DNA of 64,000 bases from contig NC_063437.1 in NCBI RefSeq assembly GCF_020379485.1, positions 19,803,726-19,867,725 of the forward strand. The letters run 5' to 3'. The stretch comes from Brassica napus (Eukaryota; Streptophyta; Magnoliopsida; Brassicales; Brassicaceae). The translations under genes were made by a program, and so were the position numbers. Below are positions 1-13,232 of this stretch, one piece after another (position 1 is the stretch's first letter; every line of letters starts with the position of its first letter). Below the pieces are notes generated by a model. It worked only from the letters and a program-made list of their open reading frames with translations, ran no database searches and was not told the DNA's origin.

Positions 1-2079
1 GTAGCTCATTAGCAGTCTTCAAGCGTGGACGACCTTTGTAGCAGTAAGGGTTTTCTCTGACCTTTAATCATTTCACAATGTCATTACACATACGTTTTAC
101 GTATAACCTTTCTATATGGTTTCACTAAATAAAGGTGAAAAAACCTGTTTCCTGACTTCTGGCTGCTTAAAAGCAGTCTCAATGATATCCTGGCCAGGGA
201 TAATCTTCCACGTAGGAATGACTCCACTAAGTTTGGACAATACAGAAATTACCACAGGGTTTGGTTTCATTTCTTCTGCGATCTGTGACAAAACAAAAAT
301 AAGCGATCATTAGCGGTGGTTCTTTGTGTTTGTAACATTTAAGCACATAGCTACATACCATGACACATCGAAAACTAATTTAATCAGTAAACTAACATTA
401 TAATATTCTACATGCTGCATAGCTAGATGCAACGATTACAAATTGGATATCAACTCAAGATTTGTGTGCATGTGCTAATGTATGATATCTTCAGCAACTT
501 AACTCTCTAATTATTGGACAAAACACTCCCTCATTATTGTAATCTTGCTTTAAGAGGTTGAGTTTCACACGCTTGTCTTAATAATATTAGATTAATATTT
601 AATAATATTAGATTAATGTTAACCTAATAATTCAGCATCATGCACATCATCATGGCACGTCGAAAACTAACAATCAAGATTTTGCCATCTGCATATCTTT
701 TGGTTTTGGGTGGGCAAAAAGTTGCACAACATCATAACAATACATTGTTTTAAAGATATGTTCAATTAACCTTGTAAAATACTTTTTAGCAAAAAAAAAC
801 CTTATAAAATACTCCATAAAGCAGGCTGGCTAGTGGCTACTATATGTGAATATATGTTACGTAAAATAGTGCAAATAAAGTCTTCAGAATAACTTCAATT
901 CCCATAAATGATATATTTATTTGCATAATATATATGTGCCAAGCGAGCTTATGTTTATTTGTTCTCCTTTCTATATATTTAAGTTGACTAAATACATAGA
1001 AAATATATATGACCATATTTTTCCTAAAGAATAGATGCATGAGTTAATGAATAAAAATATTACCTTACACATAGGAGCAACCAAGACGGCCCCATCCCAA
1101 AACTCAGGCTTCTTTCTGTGTAACAACAAAAGCACAGCCCCACCCATTGATTCTCCTAACAAATATCTCATCTTACATTTGTTCTCTTCTCTCTCTAATT
1201 ATTTCAACCACAAACAAAAAGACATCAAAATCATTTTCTGATAACGTGGGACGACAAAAAAGTTTTGTTTAAGATTCTTTCATCCAAAAACATCAACGCG
1301 AGAACGTTTTTTGTCCATCAAAATTATTGGGTACTTGATTTTCTCTGCCTACATTACCCCATAACTAGTGAATGGTAAATATAAAAAGTGGCTTTGACCG
1401 TGACTTCAAAAGATAAATGTTCATAAAATCAATATTACACTTTTAAGTTACCGCAAATGGATGTGTAGTGGGCAGAGACATCATCAACGAGATGGTCGAA
1501 GTTTGGGACATACGCACTAAGCCCATCAGATTTACCATGTCCTTCATAGTCCATCCCATACACCCCATATCCTGCATTCACAAGCCTTCTCGCAGTACCT
1601 AGTCCAATCATATTCATCACTAACATTAAATAAAAAAGTCTCGATGATATAATGATAACATATACATCATGAAGTGGGCTAATCTCAACTGTTCATGGTG
1701 ATACTGCATTCCATTGCATATCCATGGCAGATGAAGATCAAAGACTTTGGCTCTTTATTTGCTGGTAACCACTTGCACGTGAATAACTTCATTCCTCGAG
1801 TATTCTTAATGAAACTCTGCATTTATAAAAAAAAAACCATCGTCATTTAAACCCCACATTCCTCTATCTATGTAGAGATAATACATAAATCTATTAGTAT
1901 GTAACAACTAACATAACACATACCTCTTCGTACTTTATGTTCTCTGTTTCACTTGCCTGCATACAAAAACAAGGTAAACCGGAACTACATTACAAGAACA
2001 GCAAACTATAATGCATTTTCAGATGTGGTATGAAAGAGATATAGACCATAGAATATTAAACTTTAACGTCACTGACCAT
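1..2079 (-). CDS. Alpha/beta hydrolase, monoacylglycerol lipase-like (copy A), 3' end outside window
   Basis: Serine hydrolase of the plant monoacylglycerol lipase / caffeoylshikimate esterase-like family, which cleaves ester bonds of acylglycerols or related esters; the exact substrate is unknown. Exons read on the minus strand: 2077-2079 (ATG only), 1924-1956 (ASETENIKYEE), 1690-1816, 1452-1598, 1064-1194, 145-282 and 1-61 (partial). All junctions are GT-AG and keep frame. The oxyanion-hole motif HGYA and the nucleophile motif GESMGG are present; the Asp and His of the triad would lie in the last exon, which is outside the window. Exon lengths 127, 147, 131 and 138 match copies B and C exactly. 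Closest in sequence to copy B, with which it shares the ATG-only first exon. It corresponds to one of the Arabidopsis At2g39400-39420 trio (recalled). No lesion in the visible part. Confidence 0.88.
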
Positions 2080-4432
2080 TTTCAAGAAGAGGTTGATCGA
2101 AATCTCTCTCTCTCTCTTTCTATCCTTTCAGTTTTGTTGGAGACAGAGATTGTTGTAACTTGTAAGGTCTGTTTATATTGAGCAGTTTTAAAGGAAGACG
2201 ACTGTACGGTAATGCGACGCCGTTTTGGTTTGATAGTGACGAAATAACGGACTCCTTTCCTCTCTTCGTACTCCAACACGTTTTTTTGCTTCTTAAAAAT
2301 AAAAAAAAAACTCTTTGAAAGTTTTTGTAAACAGCCCCCTCAACTTTCAAAATAGCACAATTAATACCTCAATTTTCTGTAAATTTCATAAATGTTTTCT
2401 TTTTCTTCAAATAATCCAGTAACCCCATGCCTCAATTTTTTTTTGTGGATAAGAAAAGTTAATGAAATATGGGTAAAGAATCTTGCGTGGTTTCGAGTTC
2501 CAGGAAAAGAGAGTTATGTTGTACAACTTCGACACATTTTTAGAGATTTTTGTCGGCTAAATCAAACTTATACGATCTACATGACATTATAATATGTTAA
2601 CACTAACACATGCACTGTCGTTACTCTAACCGTTATTTTTATCTTTACGATTACGAATAATGTTATTTGTTATCTCTGAATAATAAAATTTTAAACGGAT
2701 GAAGATGATCATAATCAACAAGTTAACCATAAAAATGGGAGATCTACAACAGTAACACATGCGATTAGTTCCGGAAACTAAAGCATACAAAACTTCTAAA
2801 ACTCTGATCTACTATTTCTACTATTTACGTATCATTAAATTAAAAACTTTGATTCTAAATTTAGATATAAAATCCGTTTGTTAACTACTTAGTACAATGA
2901 GAGAAGTTTAGATTTGTATGTTCAATATTGCAAAGTTTTACGCCAATGAATATTTTTCTTTTTGATACAGCATTTCAACATGTCATATCACTGCAATAAA
3001 TAGATATGCAGCAGCCTTTGATGAATGGAGGTTAATTTAGTTTTTACTCTGTCGTATGTAGAAAGTGTTGATCGAGATTTAAGCGACGACTGAAAAAAAA
3101 AAAAAAACTCAAAATTGTGGTCGGTTTTTCATTTAGGAACTCTCGATCGAACCATTAAACGTGCCTACGTTTTAGTAGACCATGTGTTTACTATAAAATA
3201 CACACTGTTTAAAAAATCCATGTGATGTTATAGTTATACTAAACAAAGTGTTTTTTGGTAAAATGTTAAGCTTATACTAAACAAAGTTATTTTCAAGAAT
3301 CTTCTTCAACTATGTGTTTTTGATTGACAATTTTTCCTATTGTATGTCGTATGTATAATGTATTGCGTAGTCGTTTTAGTGGCAGAAGTTGTAAAAGGTC
3401 GAAAACCTCTGAATTTGATTATAATGCATAAGTTGACTTAGCTCTTACGTTAAAGGTGAACTATTATTAAATACGTCTACTGTTAATACTTTAAATCTTA
3501 ACAATGGGGACCAAGAAAGATATGCCCCCGATAGCAAACGATGGAATTCTTTATAAAAAAGAAATCATTACAGAGTTTTCTACAACTTGAAGTATGATGT
3601 ATTTTATATTATTAGACGATACAGATCGTGTTTACCAATGATTATGATCATGTCAAATTAAATCACCTCAGTAGATGTTAGGATATTTCCTCAATTATTA
3701 TGAGACAGGATTATGTTGATAATTAACATGATATTCAGAGCTAAATCATTGGTTGATATGATCAATAATCTTTTTTTTTTTTTGAGAAAGGGCTTTATGA
3801 GATCAATAATCTTCCTCTTTCACAAACGCCCAACAATTTTTAATGGAACCTAAAGTTCTCTTTTATTTTTATTCATATGTTCATAAACACAATAAAAAAA
3901 TATTTCAAACTGAAACGGTATAAATTTTTTTTTTAAAAATCTTATATAAATATATGATCCCAAAATATCATAAATTAATAATTAATTTCTATAAATTATA
4001 TAATAATAATAAGCATTATATTAATATATATTTTCAGAAAAGTTTTTTTTTTCTAATTATTGGTTATTATTTAAATGTTATTTGTAGATCGTTGTATATA
4101 AAATGCATTTACATATTAGGATACATATTTTTAACACACCAAAAATCTCAAAAATTTAATAAAAAGTTTTTTTTAATATAAATTTTAATCAAAATATCAC
4201 ATTTTCATATTCTTCTTATTTGAAACAAAAAAAAATTTATGAACTTTTAAATAATTTTTTTTATAATTTAAAAAATCAATAAAATATTACAATTTCAACA
4301 TTATTAATTTATAGAGTTTTTATTGCATGTATATACACAATAGCAGCACAAAAAAAAATCAAAATGCAAAACACCACTTCACCACAACAATTTCATGTGT
4401 CAAGTCAAACACTATTGTAGTAAGTTAAAGGA
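2080..4432. other. Intergenic region between hydrolase copies A and B
   Basis: AT-rich, with no coding sequence I can support. The part next to 2080-2300 is the 5'UTR and promoter of copy A and is pyrimidine-rich. 3900-4330 is very AT-rich low-complexity DNA. The one recognisable insertion is the tiny retroposon at 3773-3800. The short frames here lack homology and codon structure. Confidence 0.6.
3773..3800 (-). mobile_element. Micro-retroposon (extremely 5'-truncated LINE/SINE 3' end)
   Basis: The 13-bp repeat gatcaataatctt occurs at 3760-3772 and again at 3801-3813. Between the copies lie 28 bp that, read on the minus strand, end in a run of A preceded by ataaagccctttctc. Flanking direct repeats plus a terminal poly(A) are the signature of target-primed reverse transcription. 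The assignment to a LINE tail is inference from this structure. Confidence 0.6.
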
Positions 4433-6589
4433 CTATTCCTTCAAATGAAAACCATCATTGTTATGTTTAAGCTCCGACTCAAACCTGTCATTTCCATGTT
4501 CAGTTCTTTTTTCCAACCATCCGATAACGTCAGCAAAGACAATCTCAATGTTCTCTTGTGTCTCGCCATTGAGCAAACCGTGCCACATCCCAGAGTACAA
4601 CTTTAAGGTCTTGTCCGAACTCACCGCAACCCTGTATAGTTCTTGGCTCACTGCTTTATCTGTTACTTTATCATCATCTCCGTGCAATACCATAAACGGT
4701 AATAAAACCTATAATCATTATATGCATTAGTTGTAAGTAATTATAACCAAACTGATACTTATCCAGTTTTCTTTATAAAAACTATACTCTATTACAATTT
4801 ATACCACTAATATATTACTCTTTGAGCCTAATCTGAGTATCAATGCATTAAGAGAATCTTGAATATATGGACAATTTATAAATACCTCTTGAAGTCTCTT
4901 CTCCAAGTCGATGCTGATCCGTAAGAGCTCATACGCAGTTTTCAAGCGTGGTCTTCCTTTGTAACATAAAGGATTTTCTCTAACCTTAAATCATACCATG
5001 TTGAACAAAATTCAAATCAAGCATTTTAATCAGTTTCCTTTCTTACAGAGCTTTTATATACTATTTACTTTGGTTACAATGATATATATAAACATACCTG
5101 TTTTCTGATTTCTGGCTCTTTATATGAAATATCAATGATATCTTGAGTAGGAATGATTTTCCATTTGGGTATAACCGAAATAAGCTTCGTTAATATCGAA
5201 ATAACAAAAGGACTTGGCTTCATTTCTTCTGCAATCTGTGAAAAATATGTATATACCACATTCATACAATTTCATTTAATTTATATGCATTTAACTTGCA
5301 TCAATCTACAACTACATACATGAAAATCAATTAAAGAAAAACTATACTTTTAAGAATCTAGTCACTTGGATCAATATGTATGATTATTTCACATACTTTA
5401 ATGGAAAGGTATCTAATAATATATATATATATAAATTTGGTCCATAATGCCGACCAATAATAAGAGGCAACTAAAAGATACAAAAAGATGAGTAATAGTG
5501 AAATACCTTACACATTGGAGCGACCAAGAGAGCTCCATCCCAAAACTCAGGTTTCTTCCTGCTTAGCAACAAAACCACTGCTCCTCCCATTGACTCTCCT
5601 AACATAAACCTCATCTTCCCTTTGTTCTCTTCCCTCTCTATTTAATTTTTACAATCCAAAGAAATTTAAATCTCAAATTAGTTCTTAAATTTATCTGATA
5701 ATATCAAATAAATAAATTTAAAAAACCTTCAAGTTATTCATCATAAGTTGCTTCCTTATATCATCGCACGTTCAACGGAGAATAATTCAAATCGAATACA
5801 CGTATATAGTTTTATTTATTACAACCTTTTTGTCACTCAAAAATATGAATCAATAAATTGGCTTTTATTTTCAGAAAGTCAATGTTACCGCAAATAGTTG
5901 TATAGTGAGTTGAGACATCATCAACGAGGTGGTCAAAGTTTGGGATATAACCGCTAAGGCCATCGGATTTGCCATGTCCTTCATAATCCATTCCATATAC
6001 CCCAAATCCAGCCTTCACAAGCCTCCTCGCAGTACCTGATCCAATCATATTGATCTCGAAAACATAAATACAGTTTCCATATAAGGTTTTTTGTAACGAA
6101 GAACTTTTGAACCTTAACTCGGAATGTTTTTGGACAAGAGACTAGAGAATGGTATATATTAGTCGTCTCTCGTGGATGGTAAACGCTTTATTTTTTTATG
6201 AAAACATATCTAGTTATCTACATATACAAAAAGGAAAAGGTTGATCTCAACTGTTCATGGTGATGCTGCATTCCATGCCGTATCCATGGCAAAAGAAAAC
6301 TATAGCCCTTGGCTCTTGGTCTGTTGGTAGCCATTTGCACGTGAACAACTTCAAACCTCGACTGCTCCTTATGAAATTCTACATATATGTAATAATATAT
6401 ATATAATCAACAATCAATCATCAGATTTATCTATCTATATGTTCTCAATCAATCATCAGACACCTCTTCGTACTTGACGTCGTCTGTCTCACTCGCCTGC
6501 ACACCAAAACCAAATCAGTAGAATTAGAGATGAAAGAACAAGACACTTTCAGATAGAAGAAACAAGAGATTGTTAAATCAACTGACCAT
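4433..6589 (-). CDS. Alpha/beta hydrolase, monoacylglycerol lipase-like (copy B)
   Basis: Complete eight-exon gene encoding 317 residues. Exons on the minus strand: 6587-6589 (ATG alone), 6464-6496, 6252-6378, 5889-6035, 5507-5637, 5098-5235, 4886-4984 and 4433-4708. The sum is 954 nt, an exact multiple of three. The catalytic triad is visible: Ser119 in GESMGG, Asp239 in the HGDDDKVTD context, His269 in GMWHGLL. The oxyanion loop HGYG lies in exon 3. It has no signal peptide and no clear membrane segment, so it is probably cytosolic or peripheral. Tandem with copies A and C in the same orientation; exon sizes from the 127-nt exon onward are identical in all three. Family function is hydrolysis of monoacylglycerols or related esters; the substrate cannot be read from the sequence. 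Confidence 0.93.
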
Positions 6590-7743
6590 AACGTAAAAAA
6601 AGATGAATTTGATTCTCTTGTTTTCTCCTTTTTTTTTCTTGGAGTCAAGAATTGAGAAAAGGTAAATGGAAGAAATATAGAGCTCTGCTTCCTCGTCTGA
6701 CTATAACAACGTCCCTTCCTTTTGTTTTATATCTCACCCCTTCAACGTTCAAAATAATACAAAAATACCCCCAATTTTTGTAAAAAATTAAATAATTCCT
6801 TACACTTTCGAAGACCACCCTAACGTTTTATTGGTTAACATATTGCAAAGAGAAATAAGGAAAAGCTCCTGAATTTTTTTGTCGTAATTACTGTTCTCTA
6901 ATGAGGCATTTTCTTCAATCCTCAGTTGATTATTGTGTGTGAATTTAGCTATCGTTTTAACTAGAGGCTGATGATCATATTTCGTAAACAATAAAACTCT
7001 TTGTCTAGATTAAGATACTCTGAGTTAGTGAATAATGCTTGTTATCAAGAAAAAAGGATATCACTAACATAGTTTGACTTTTGATTATAGTACTTAGAGA
7101 ATAGCCATTACATTAAGATGAATAAATGATCGCTCCTTTGCCGAAAAGTCGTACTTACCTAACAATGTACTTAACCTACACAAATCCTCGTAATATTAAC
7201 GGTGTTTAGTTTTTACTTATACCATTAGCGGAGTTTGATCACTGTCTGCCCCAAATTGTTAATTATATAGTGTTTCTTTTTGAAATTAATGTCCCTACTA
7301 GTCATGATGTCTAACGAATTATTTCTGACTTTAGTAAATACGTCTTAAAACACTTTAGAGCCAAAAATATTTGAAAATGGCAAACTTATTTTTAATTGTT
7401 AGAGACTTCTTAAATTTTGCATATGGTTTTAAAGCCACGGCGTTGAATTTCTTCTATACATTTACATATTGTGTTTTCAGCACAAAAGTCACTAAAACTG
7501 ATTAATTGTATGCATATAACAAAAATCTGAATTATCATCTAGATTCAACTGTGTTATCTACAAATATGTCTGGTTGAGGTTTTGTTAACAAGTTTTTATG
7601 CTGTATACTTGTGAGATTTTCAGTAAATATGAAATGCTTCGCCTTATTTAGCAAGTATCTCTGCACAGATAGGATGTTTCTTTTTTAGGAGCAAATTACA
7701 TATACGGAATATATAACATAAGTCACCATGTATTACTCAGTAC
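6590..7743. other. Intergenic region between hydrolase copies B and C
   Basis: 6590-6720 is the 5'UTR and promoter side of copy B. The rest is AT-rich single-copy-looking DNA. I see no gene, RNA gene or clear transposon. Confidence 0.55.
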
Positions 7744-9748
7744 TTATTTATGCTTCAACACTCCATCATGCTTATGTTTTAACTCGCTCTCTAATCGTCC
7801 GTTAGATTCAGAGGTTCTATCCACCAGCCACTTTATGACATCAGTAAATACGATTTCTGAATTTTCAGGAGTTTCTCCATACAATAAAGCATGCCACATG
7901 TTAGGGTAAAGCTTGACTGTTTTGTCCGAGCTTGAAGCCACTTCATATAGCATTTTGCTGACGCTTTTGTCCGTCACTTTATCATCTTCTCCGTGAAGAA
8001 CAATGAAAGGAATCGATACCTAGTTCAAAAGCGATAGTCAAGTAATTAATTATCAAAAAAAAAAGTTCTGATGTATTGTAACCATTACTAAATGCATATG
8101 TCCATAATAACTAAAGAAAATTATAACCTCCTGAAGATTCTTCTCGAGATCCAAGCTAACCAGCAAAAGTTGGTAGGCGGTATTTAGGCGAGGCCGGCCT
8201 TTGTAGCAAAATTCGTTCTCCCTCACCTGTAAAAATCAATAAGAATCATACGTATAAGTAATATCAAGATTTATAGTAAAATTTGGCTTCTTAGATCATC
8301 ATAATCAATCACCTGAGTTCTGATGTGGGGTTCTTTAATCGCAATGTCAAGAATATCACTGCCTGGAACTATTTTCCACGTTGGAATAAACGAGCAAAGC
8401 TTTATGAGAATTGAGATCACTACTGGATGTGGCTTTACCTCTTCAGCTAACTGTACATAAAAACCTTTATACTTAAATTATAGTAACAATTATTGACAAT
8501 AAGGAATACCGTAGCAAGTAGCGGAGTAGGTGGATTACAAACTAGGAGATAAGATATAGGAAGGTGATCTCGCTATTTCAAGGATATTTATTGCTAATCC
8601 AATAATCAGACTAGATTGTTGAAAGTTTGTGGTTTATGCTTACTTTAGGAATCAATATCAATTTTATACACAATCGTTAAAGCATCATTCAGAACTTAAT
8701 GAAACAAGAAAACAAGAAAATAAATTGGCGTTTTTATATCGTCTGAAGTACAATTTTCGTCACATCATTATCAAGAAAACAACCTTTTCTTAGTAACAAC
8801 TTCGAAGGTTATTATTTTCTAAAATATGATTACTAACAAAAACAAACAATTACCATTTTTGTAACAACTTTGTTTTACCTTTTAATTATTTTATTACTTT
8901 TTAGTAACAACTTCTAAAGATACTATTTTATCATAAAAAAATGATCACTAACAAAAACCAATTATTATGAAGAAACAACTGAAAATAAAAGATAACACTA
9001 AGAAACAAAATGAAAGGGAGTATAGGATAATCACAAACCTTACACATGGGTGCGACTAAAACGGCACCGTCCCAAAAATCAGGCTTCTTTCTAGCTAAGA
9101 GCAACACAACTGCTCCTCCCATGGATTCTCCAAGTAGAAACCTCATCTTCCCTTTATTCTCTTCTTTCTCTTCAATTCAATCAAATCATTTCTTTTTCTT
9201 TCACTAAGTTAATGAAAACTTAACAAATAATTAAGGCATTTTTTGTAGAAAAATTACCACAAATTGTAGAGTAATGAATAGAGACATCATCAACGAGATC
9301 ATCAAAGTTACTAATGTAACCACTTAGTCCCTCGGATTTACCGTGTCCTTCATAGTCCATTCCATAGACTGCAAAACCGGCCTTGGCTAACCTCGTCGCT
9401 GTACCTGATTATTCCCATTTAATTATTAGTTATGTGATAGTAAATATCTAAATTCGATATGACATAACAAAAAAAAATTGATAATAAGAAGGCGAAACTG
9501 TTCATAGTGATGCTAGTCTCCGCAGCGTAGCCATGGCACAAGAAGAGCAAGGCCTTTGGTTCTTGCTCGACCGGTTTCCATACACAAGTGAACAACTTCA
9601 TGCCTCGTGAGTTCAACACAAAATTCTGCAAAACAAGGAAAGAAAACAAATAAATTGGACATTCAATCCATTTTCTACTGTTATTTATATATATAGCTCT
9701 ATATGAATTAGGAAACTTATGGACTCTAACCTCTTCATACATAACCAT
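7744..9748 (-). CDS. Alpha/beta hydrolase, monoacylglycerol lipase-like (copy C)
   Basis: Complete seven-exon gene encoding 311 residues. Exons on the minus strand: 9731-9748 (MVMYEE), 9499-9625, 9258-9404, 9039-9169, 8313-8450, 8128-8226 and 7744-8019. The total of 936 nt is in frame with GT-AG junctions throughout. Triad: Ser113 in GESMGG, Asp233 in GEDDKVTD, His263 in NMWHALL; oxyanion-hole HGYA in exon 2. Unlike copies A and B it starts with a normal 18-nt coding exon and has no ATG-only exon. The C-terminus ends in the basic KHKHDGVLKHK. Closest Arabidopsis relative by memory is At2g39420. Intron 4 (8451-9038) contains a small internal duplication. Family activity is acylglycerol or phenolic-ester hydrolysis; the substrate is not predictable from the sequence. 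Confidence 0.94.
8787..8958. repeat. Short direct duplication in intron 4 of hydrolase copy C
   Basis: A segment beginning ttagtaacaacttc and ending actaacaaaaac near 8787-8847 recurs, with several differences, near 8899-8958, about 112 bp downstream. It looks like an old local duplication in an AT-rich intron. Confidence 0.55.
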
Positions 9749-11155
9749 GATGCTCTGTTTTTATACAAAGATTATGATATTTTGTTTGTTTTTAAGAGCG
9801 TATGCTGAAAACGAAGAGAGAGAGTGGTGTCCAATTTATAGAGAAGAGTCGAGAGGAATCAAGTGTAACTTCAAATAAATTTTAAAAAATTAAAAAGAGG
9901 AATCAAGTGAGCCAGAAAATAGGGAAGCCGCGTAGAGACGCTGCGTTATGAAAATATTTAGAACGTTTAAACGTGTCAAGTCTTCGTGGGATTTTTTCGT
10001 TATAGATGACGTTAAAAGAGACTTTTGAATTATAACATTTTTTTCTTCTTCAATGAATGCGTTAGTGGTTAGTGCTTGACCGGTGAAGTTTTGTTTCTTT
10101 TCATTTGACAAAATGGCAAATACTCCGATTGAGTAATTATTCAGTTGACATGCCATTATCAACTTGTCTTTTAAGTTTTTAATGTAAGGAATGGATATAC
10201 ATGTATTTATATGTCTTGTGTAAACTTTTGTATGTATCATCCTATTTATTAGAGGTAATTGTCATAACCCTACTCATAATTACAATTTTGAATTTTCTAT
10301 CTCATTATTTATAACGATGGCGTCTTCAATTAGAAATTATTTTAAGTTTAATATTTCATTCAATCTGATTCAATGTGTCAAGAAAAGAAGAAAAAATCAG
10401 TCCAGTTAGATTTGATCTCAACCGTGTATGTAAACCAACCACCCAAATACATGCAAGTACTGTAGCCTATAGCTAAGTTTTATCTTTCTATGATTAGTTC
10501 TTTCCAATAATTGTTTGTGAGATATAAAATACAAGATATATAAAAAGAAACTTGCATTAAATCCTTCTAGGTTAAGACTTTAATTTTAAAATTAATTAAT
10601 ATTCGTCTACCAGTGGCTCAATCATGTTTATTATTTATTTGAGTGGAATACCACACATGATTCATGAATGGTGAATATTTATATATAGCTGTAGGGTTAG
10701 CATATATCAGTTGTTACTTTAGCGAGTTAACCGACAAAAACATGTGAAGAGTATCAAATGGTAGTTCTAACATCGCTAGTTCAATCTAATTTAGGAGTAA
10801 TGATTTTCTTTTAAAACGCAGTTGTTGGTCGTAAAAACCACAAATACGCTAGTATCCAAATTCTTCTAAAAATGTAAAGAAAGAAATACACTTCTACCAA
10901 AAAGTTGGTGTCATCTAACTTAAGAAACAAAGAATAGCACAGTTTATAAATGTTTAAGAAAATAGGGTTCCATATTCCCCAGTTACATGACTTGTGAAAA
11001 ATATTAGAACTTGGCCCATATATTATCAAAACTGGCCCATTAACAATGCCCATACTGAAAGCCCAACTAAACATAAATCCTAAAATCCGATACAAGTCCC
11101 AAGCCATCATCGTCTTCATCTCTGACAACACCATGCATACCAAGGAGGAGACGCA
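9749..11155. other. Intergenic region between hydrolase copy C and RPL35
   Basis: Divergent intergenic region. 9749-9860 is the leader of copy C; 11013-11155 is the RPL35 promoter and leader. Between them is AT-rich DNA. A 116-codon minus-strand frame at 9890-10240 has no recognisable domain and composition like its surroundings, so I do not call it a gene. Confidence 0.55.
11013..11063 (+). promoter_or_regulatory. Site II-type motifs (GGCCCA) in the RPL35 promoter
   Basis: Two copies of ggcccat, at 11013-11019 and 11034-11040, followed by gcccat near 11049 and agcccaa near 11060, lie 100-140 bp upstream of the RPL35 start codon. TGGGCC/GGCCCA site II elements bound by TCP factors are typical of plant ribosomal protein promoters (established knowledge). 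Their role here is inferred from position and clustering. Confidence 0.6.
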
Positions 11156-11719
<564 letters not shown>

Positions 11720-13169
11720 TCTTTTATTAATCACATCATTTAAACATTCCTTAAACTCATCTTATTGAAAGATTATTATTCACAAACGCGTTATATTTAT
11801 TTTAACAAAACGTTCAAGTGAATTATGAAAAATGTACATGTGAGCTGAGATTATAAAGTAACTATGTTGTATATAGTCTCAAAACTCAAACATCGATTAT
11901 AATTTTTTTTGCTTCTTAAGCTAAACATCATCTTATAAAATTATCTGTGAGAAAGAGACAAATGTTGAGAAATTTTGACTTTGGAATAACTTGTCCTAGT
12001 CTCCTAGAGCCACGATTTTGACTTTTGGAGGATCAATGCAGCCAATTTGTTTTCATGTTATGATTATCTCATTGTTCATTTTAATTCAAACAACTAGTAC
12101 TCGGTTGACAGAACCAAAGTAACTTTAAAATAACATCATAACCGATTCTTCAATCTCTCTACCTAACCACCTCTAAATCTCTAACCGGATTGTTATAAGT
12201 TTTGTGTTGTTAACTTGCTATATGTCGAACAGCTTATTGCTGGTCTAGATTTGCTTTGTCAGCTCTGATGCAGACCGTCATCTATAAGCCGTTGACTTTG
12301 TTAAGCAAATTATCTTCTTATTTTTTTTCATTAATTCAACTCGTGTATGTATTTGTATTTTTGTATATTATAAGGCATGTAAAATACATAACATGAGAGA
12401 GATCACGCGTATCTTTGTTCGGCTAGTCAAAGAAATAGGTTAATAGGCTTATATAGTGAACAAACAATGATCTGAAAGTGATAAAAATATATGTTATATC
12501 TTTGGTTTCAGTATTTACAATTGAATTATATAAGTCGTAGTTTCACATTCATACTAACCTCTCAACTTGTCTGTATCTTATGGATTCATAACACAAAAAC
12601 TAACAATAAGTATGTAGTTTCATAGATTTACATAATGAAGTTTTAAATAGGTACCGTCATAAATTAAAATTGATAAGTCTTTGAATGTAAACACAACTCT
12701 AATAAAAACAATATAAAAGCCGTGGAATTAATTAACGAAGATAAAACCATATATTAGAAAACTCATAGTCGACAATGTGAAATCTTCAAAAGTCTCATTG
12801 TTCTCACCTCAAAACTAAAGTTGACTTTGTCACCAAATCCTATATTTTAACAAGGTATCACATAAAACACACCCCTTATATTTGTATTAAGTAATCCAAA
12901 ATTTGCTAAGTCAAAAGACTCAAATTCACTACCTATAGGCTATATGCATCCATCTAACTAAAGACTTGATGAGATATTTGTATTAAGTAATACAGAATGA
13001 TATAAGAAACAAAAAAAAACTACAATATTTTGTCAATTTACTTGTATTTACCTAGAGAATTATACCATTATACTTTTAATTATTCGTTCAAATATAGTAT
13101 TAAGTAATAGAAATGTTTGGTTTGGTCTTTGGTTACAATCAAAACATTGAGAAACCATCTCTCTCTCTC
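11720..13169. other. Intergenic region between RPL35 and EXO70H2
   Basis: About 1.45 kb of AT-rich DNA holding the RPL35 3' end and the EXO70H2 upstream region. No gene, RNA gene or repeat with clear ends was seen. Confidence 0.5.
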
Positions 13170-13176
13170 TATAAAA
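13170..13176 (+). promoter_or_regulatory. TATA box of EXO70H2
   Basis: tataaaa follows a CT-dinucleotide run and lies 57 bp upstream of the start codon at 13233, a normal TATA position for a plant gene with a short leader. Confidence 0.55.
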
Positions 13177-13232
13177 TGTTCATTGACCTTACAAAGACAA
13201 TGAATAGAGTATCACCCAAGTAACTCTCATCA

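Noticed and set aside
9890..10240. 116-codon minus-strand open frame between hydrolase copy C and RPL35
   Set aside because: No recognisable domain, AT-rich composition like its surroundings, no homologue I know; it overlaps the region upstream of copy C and is probably chance.
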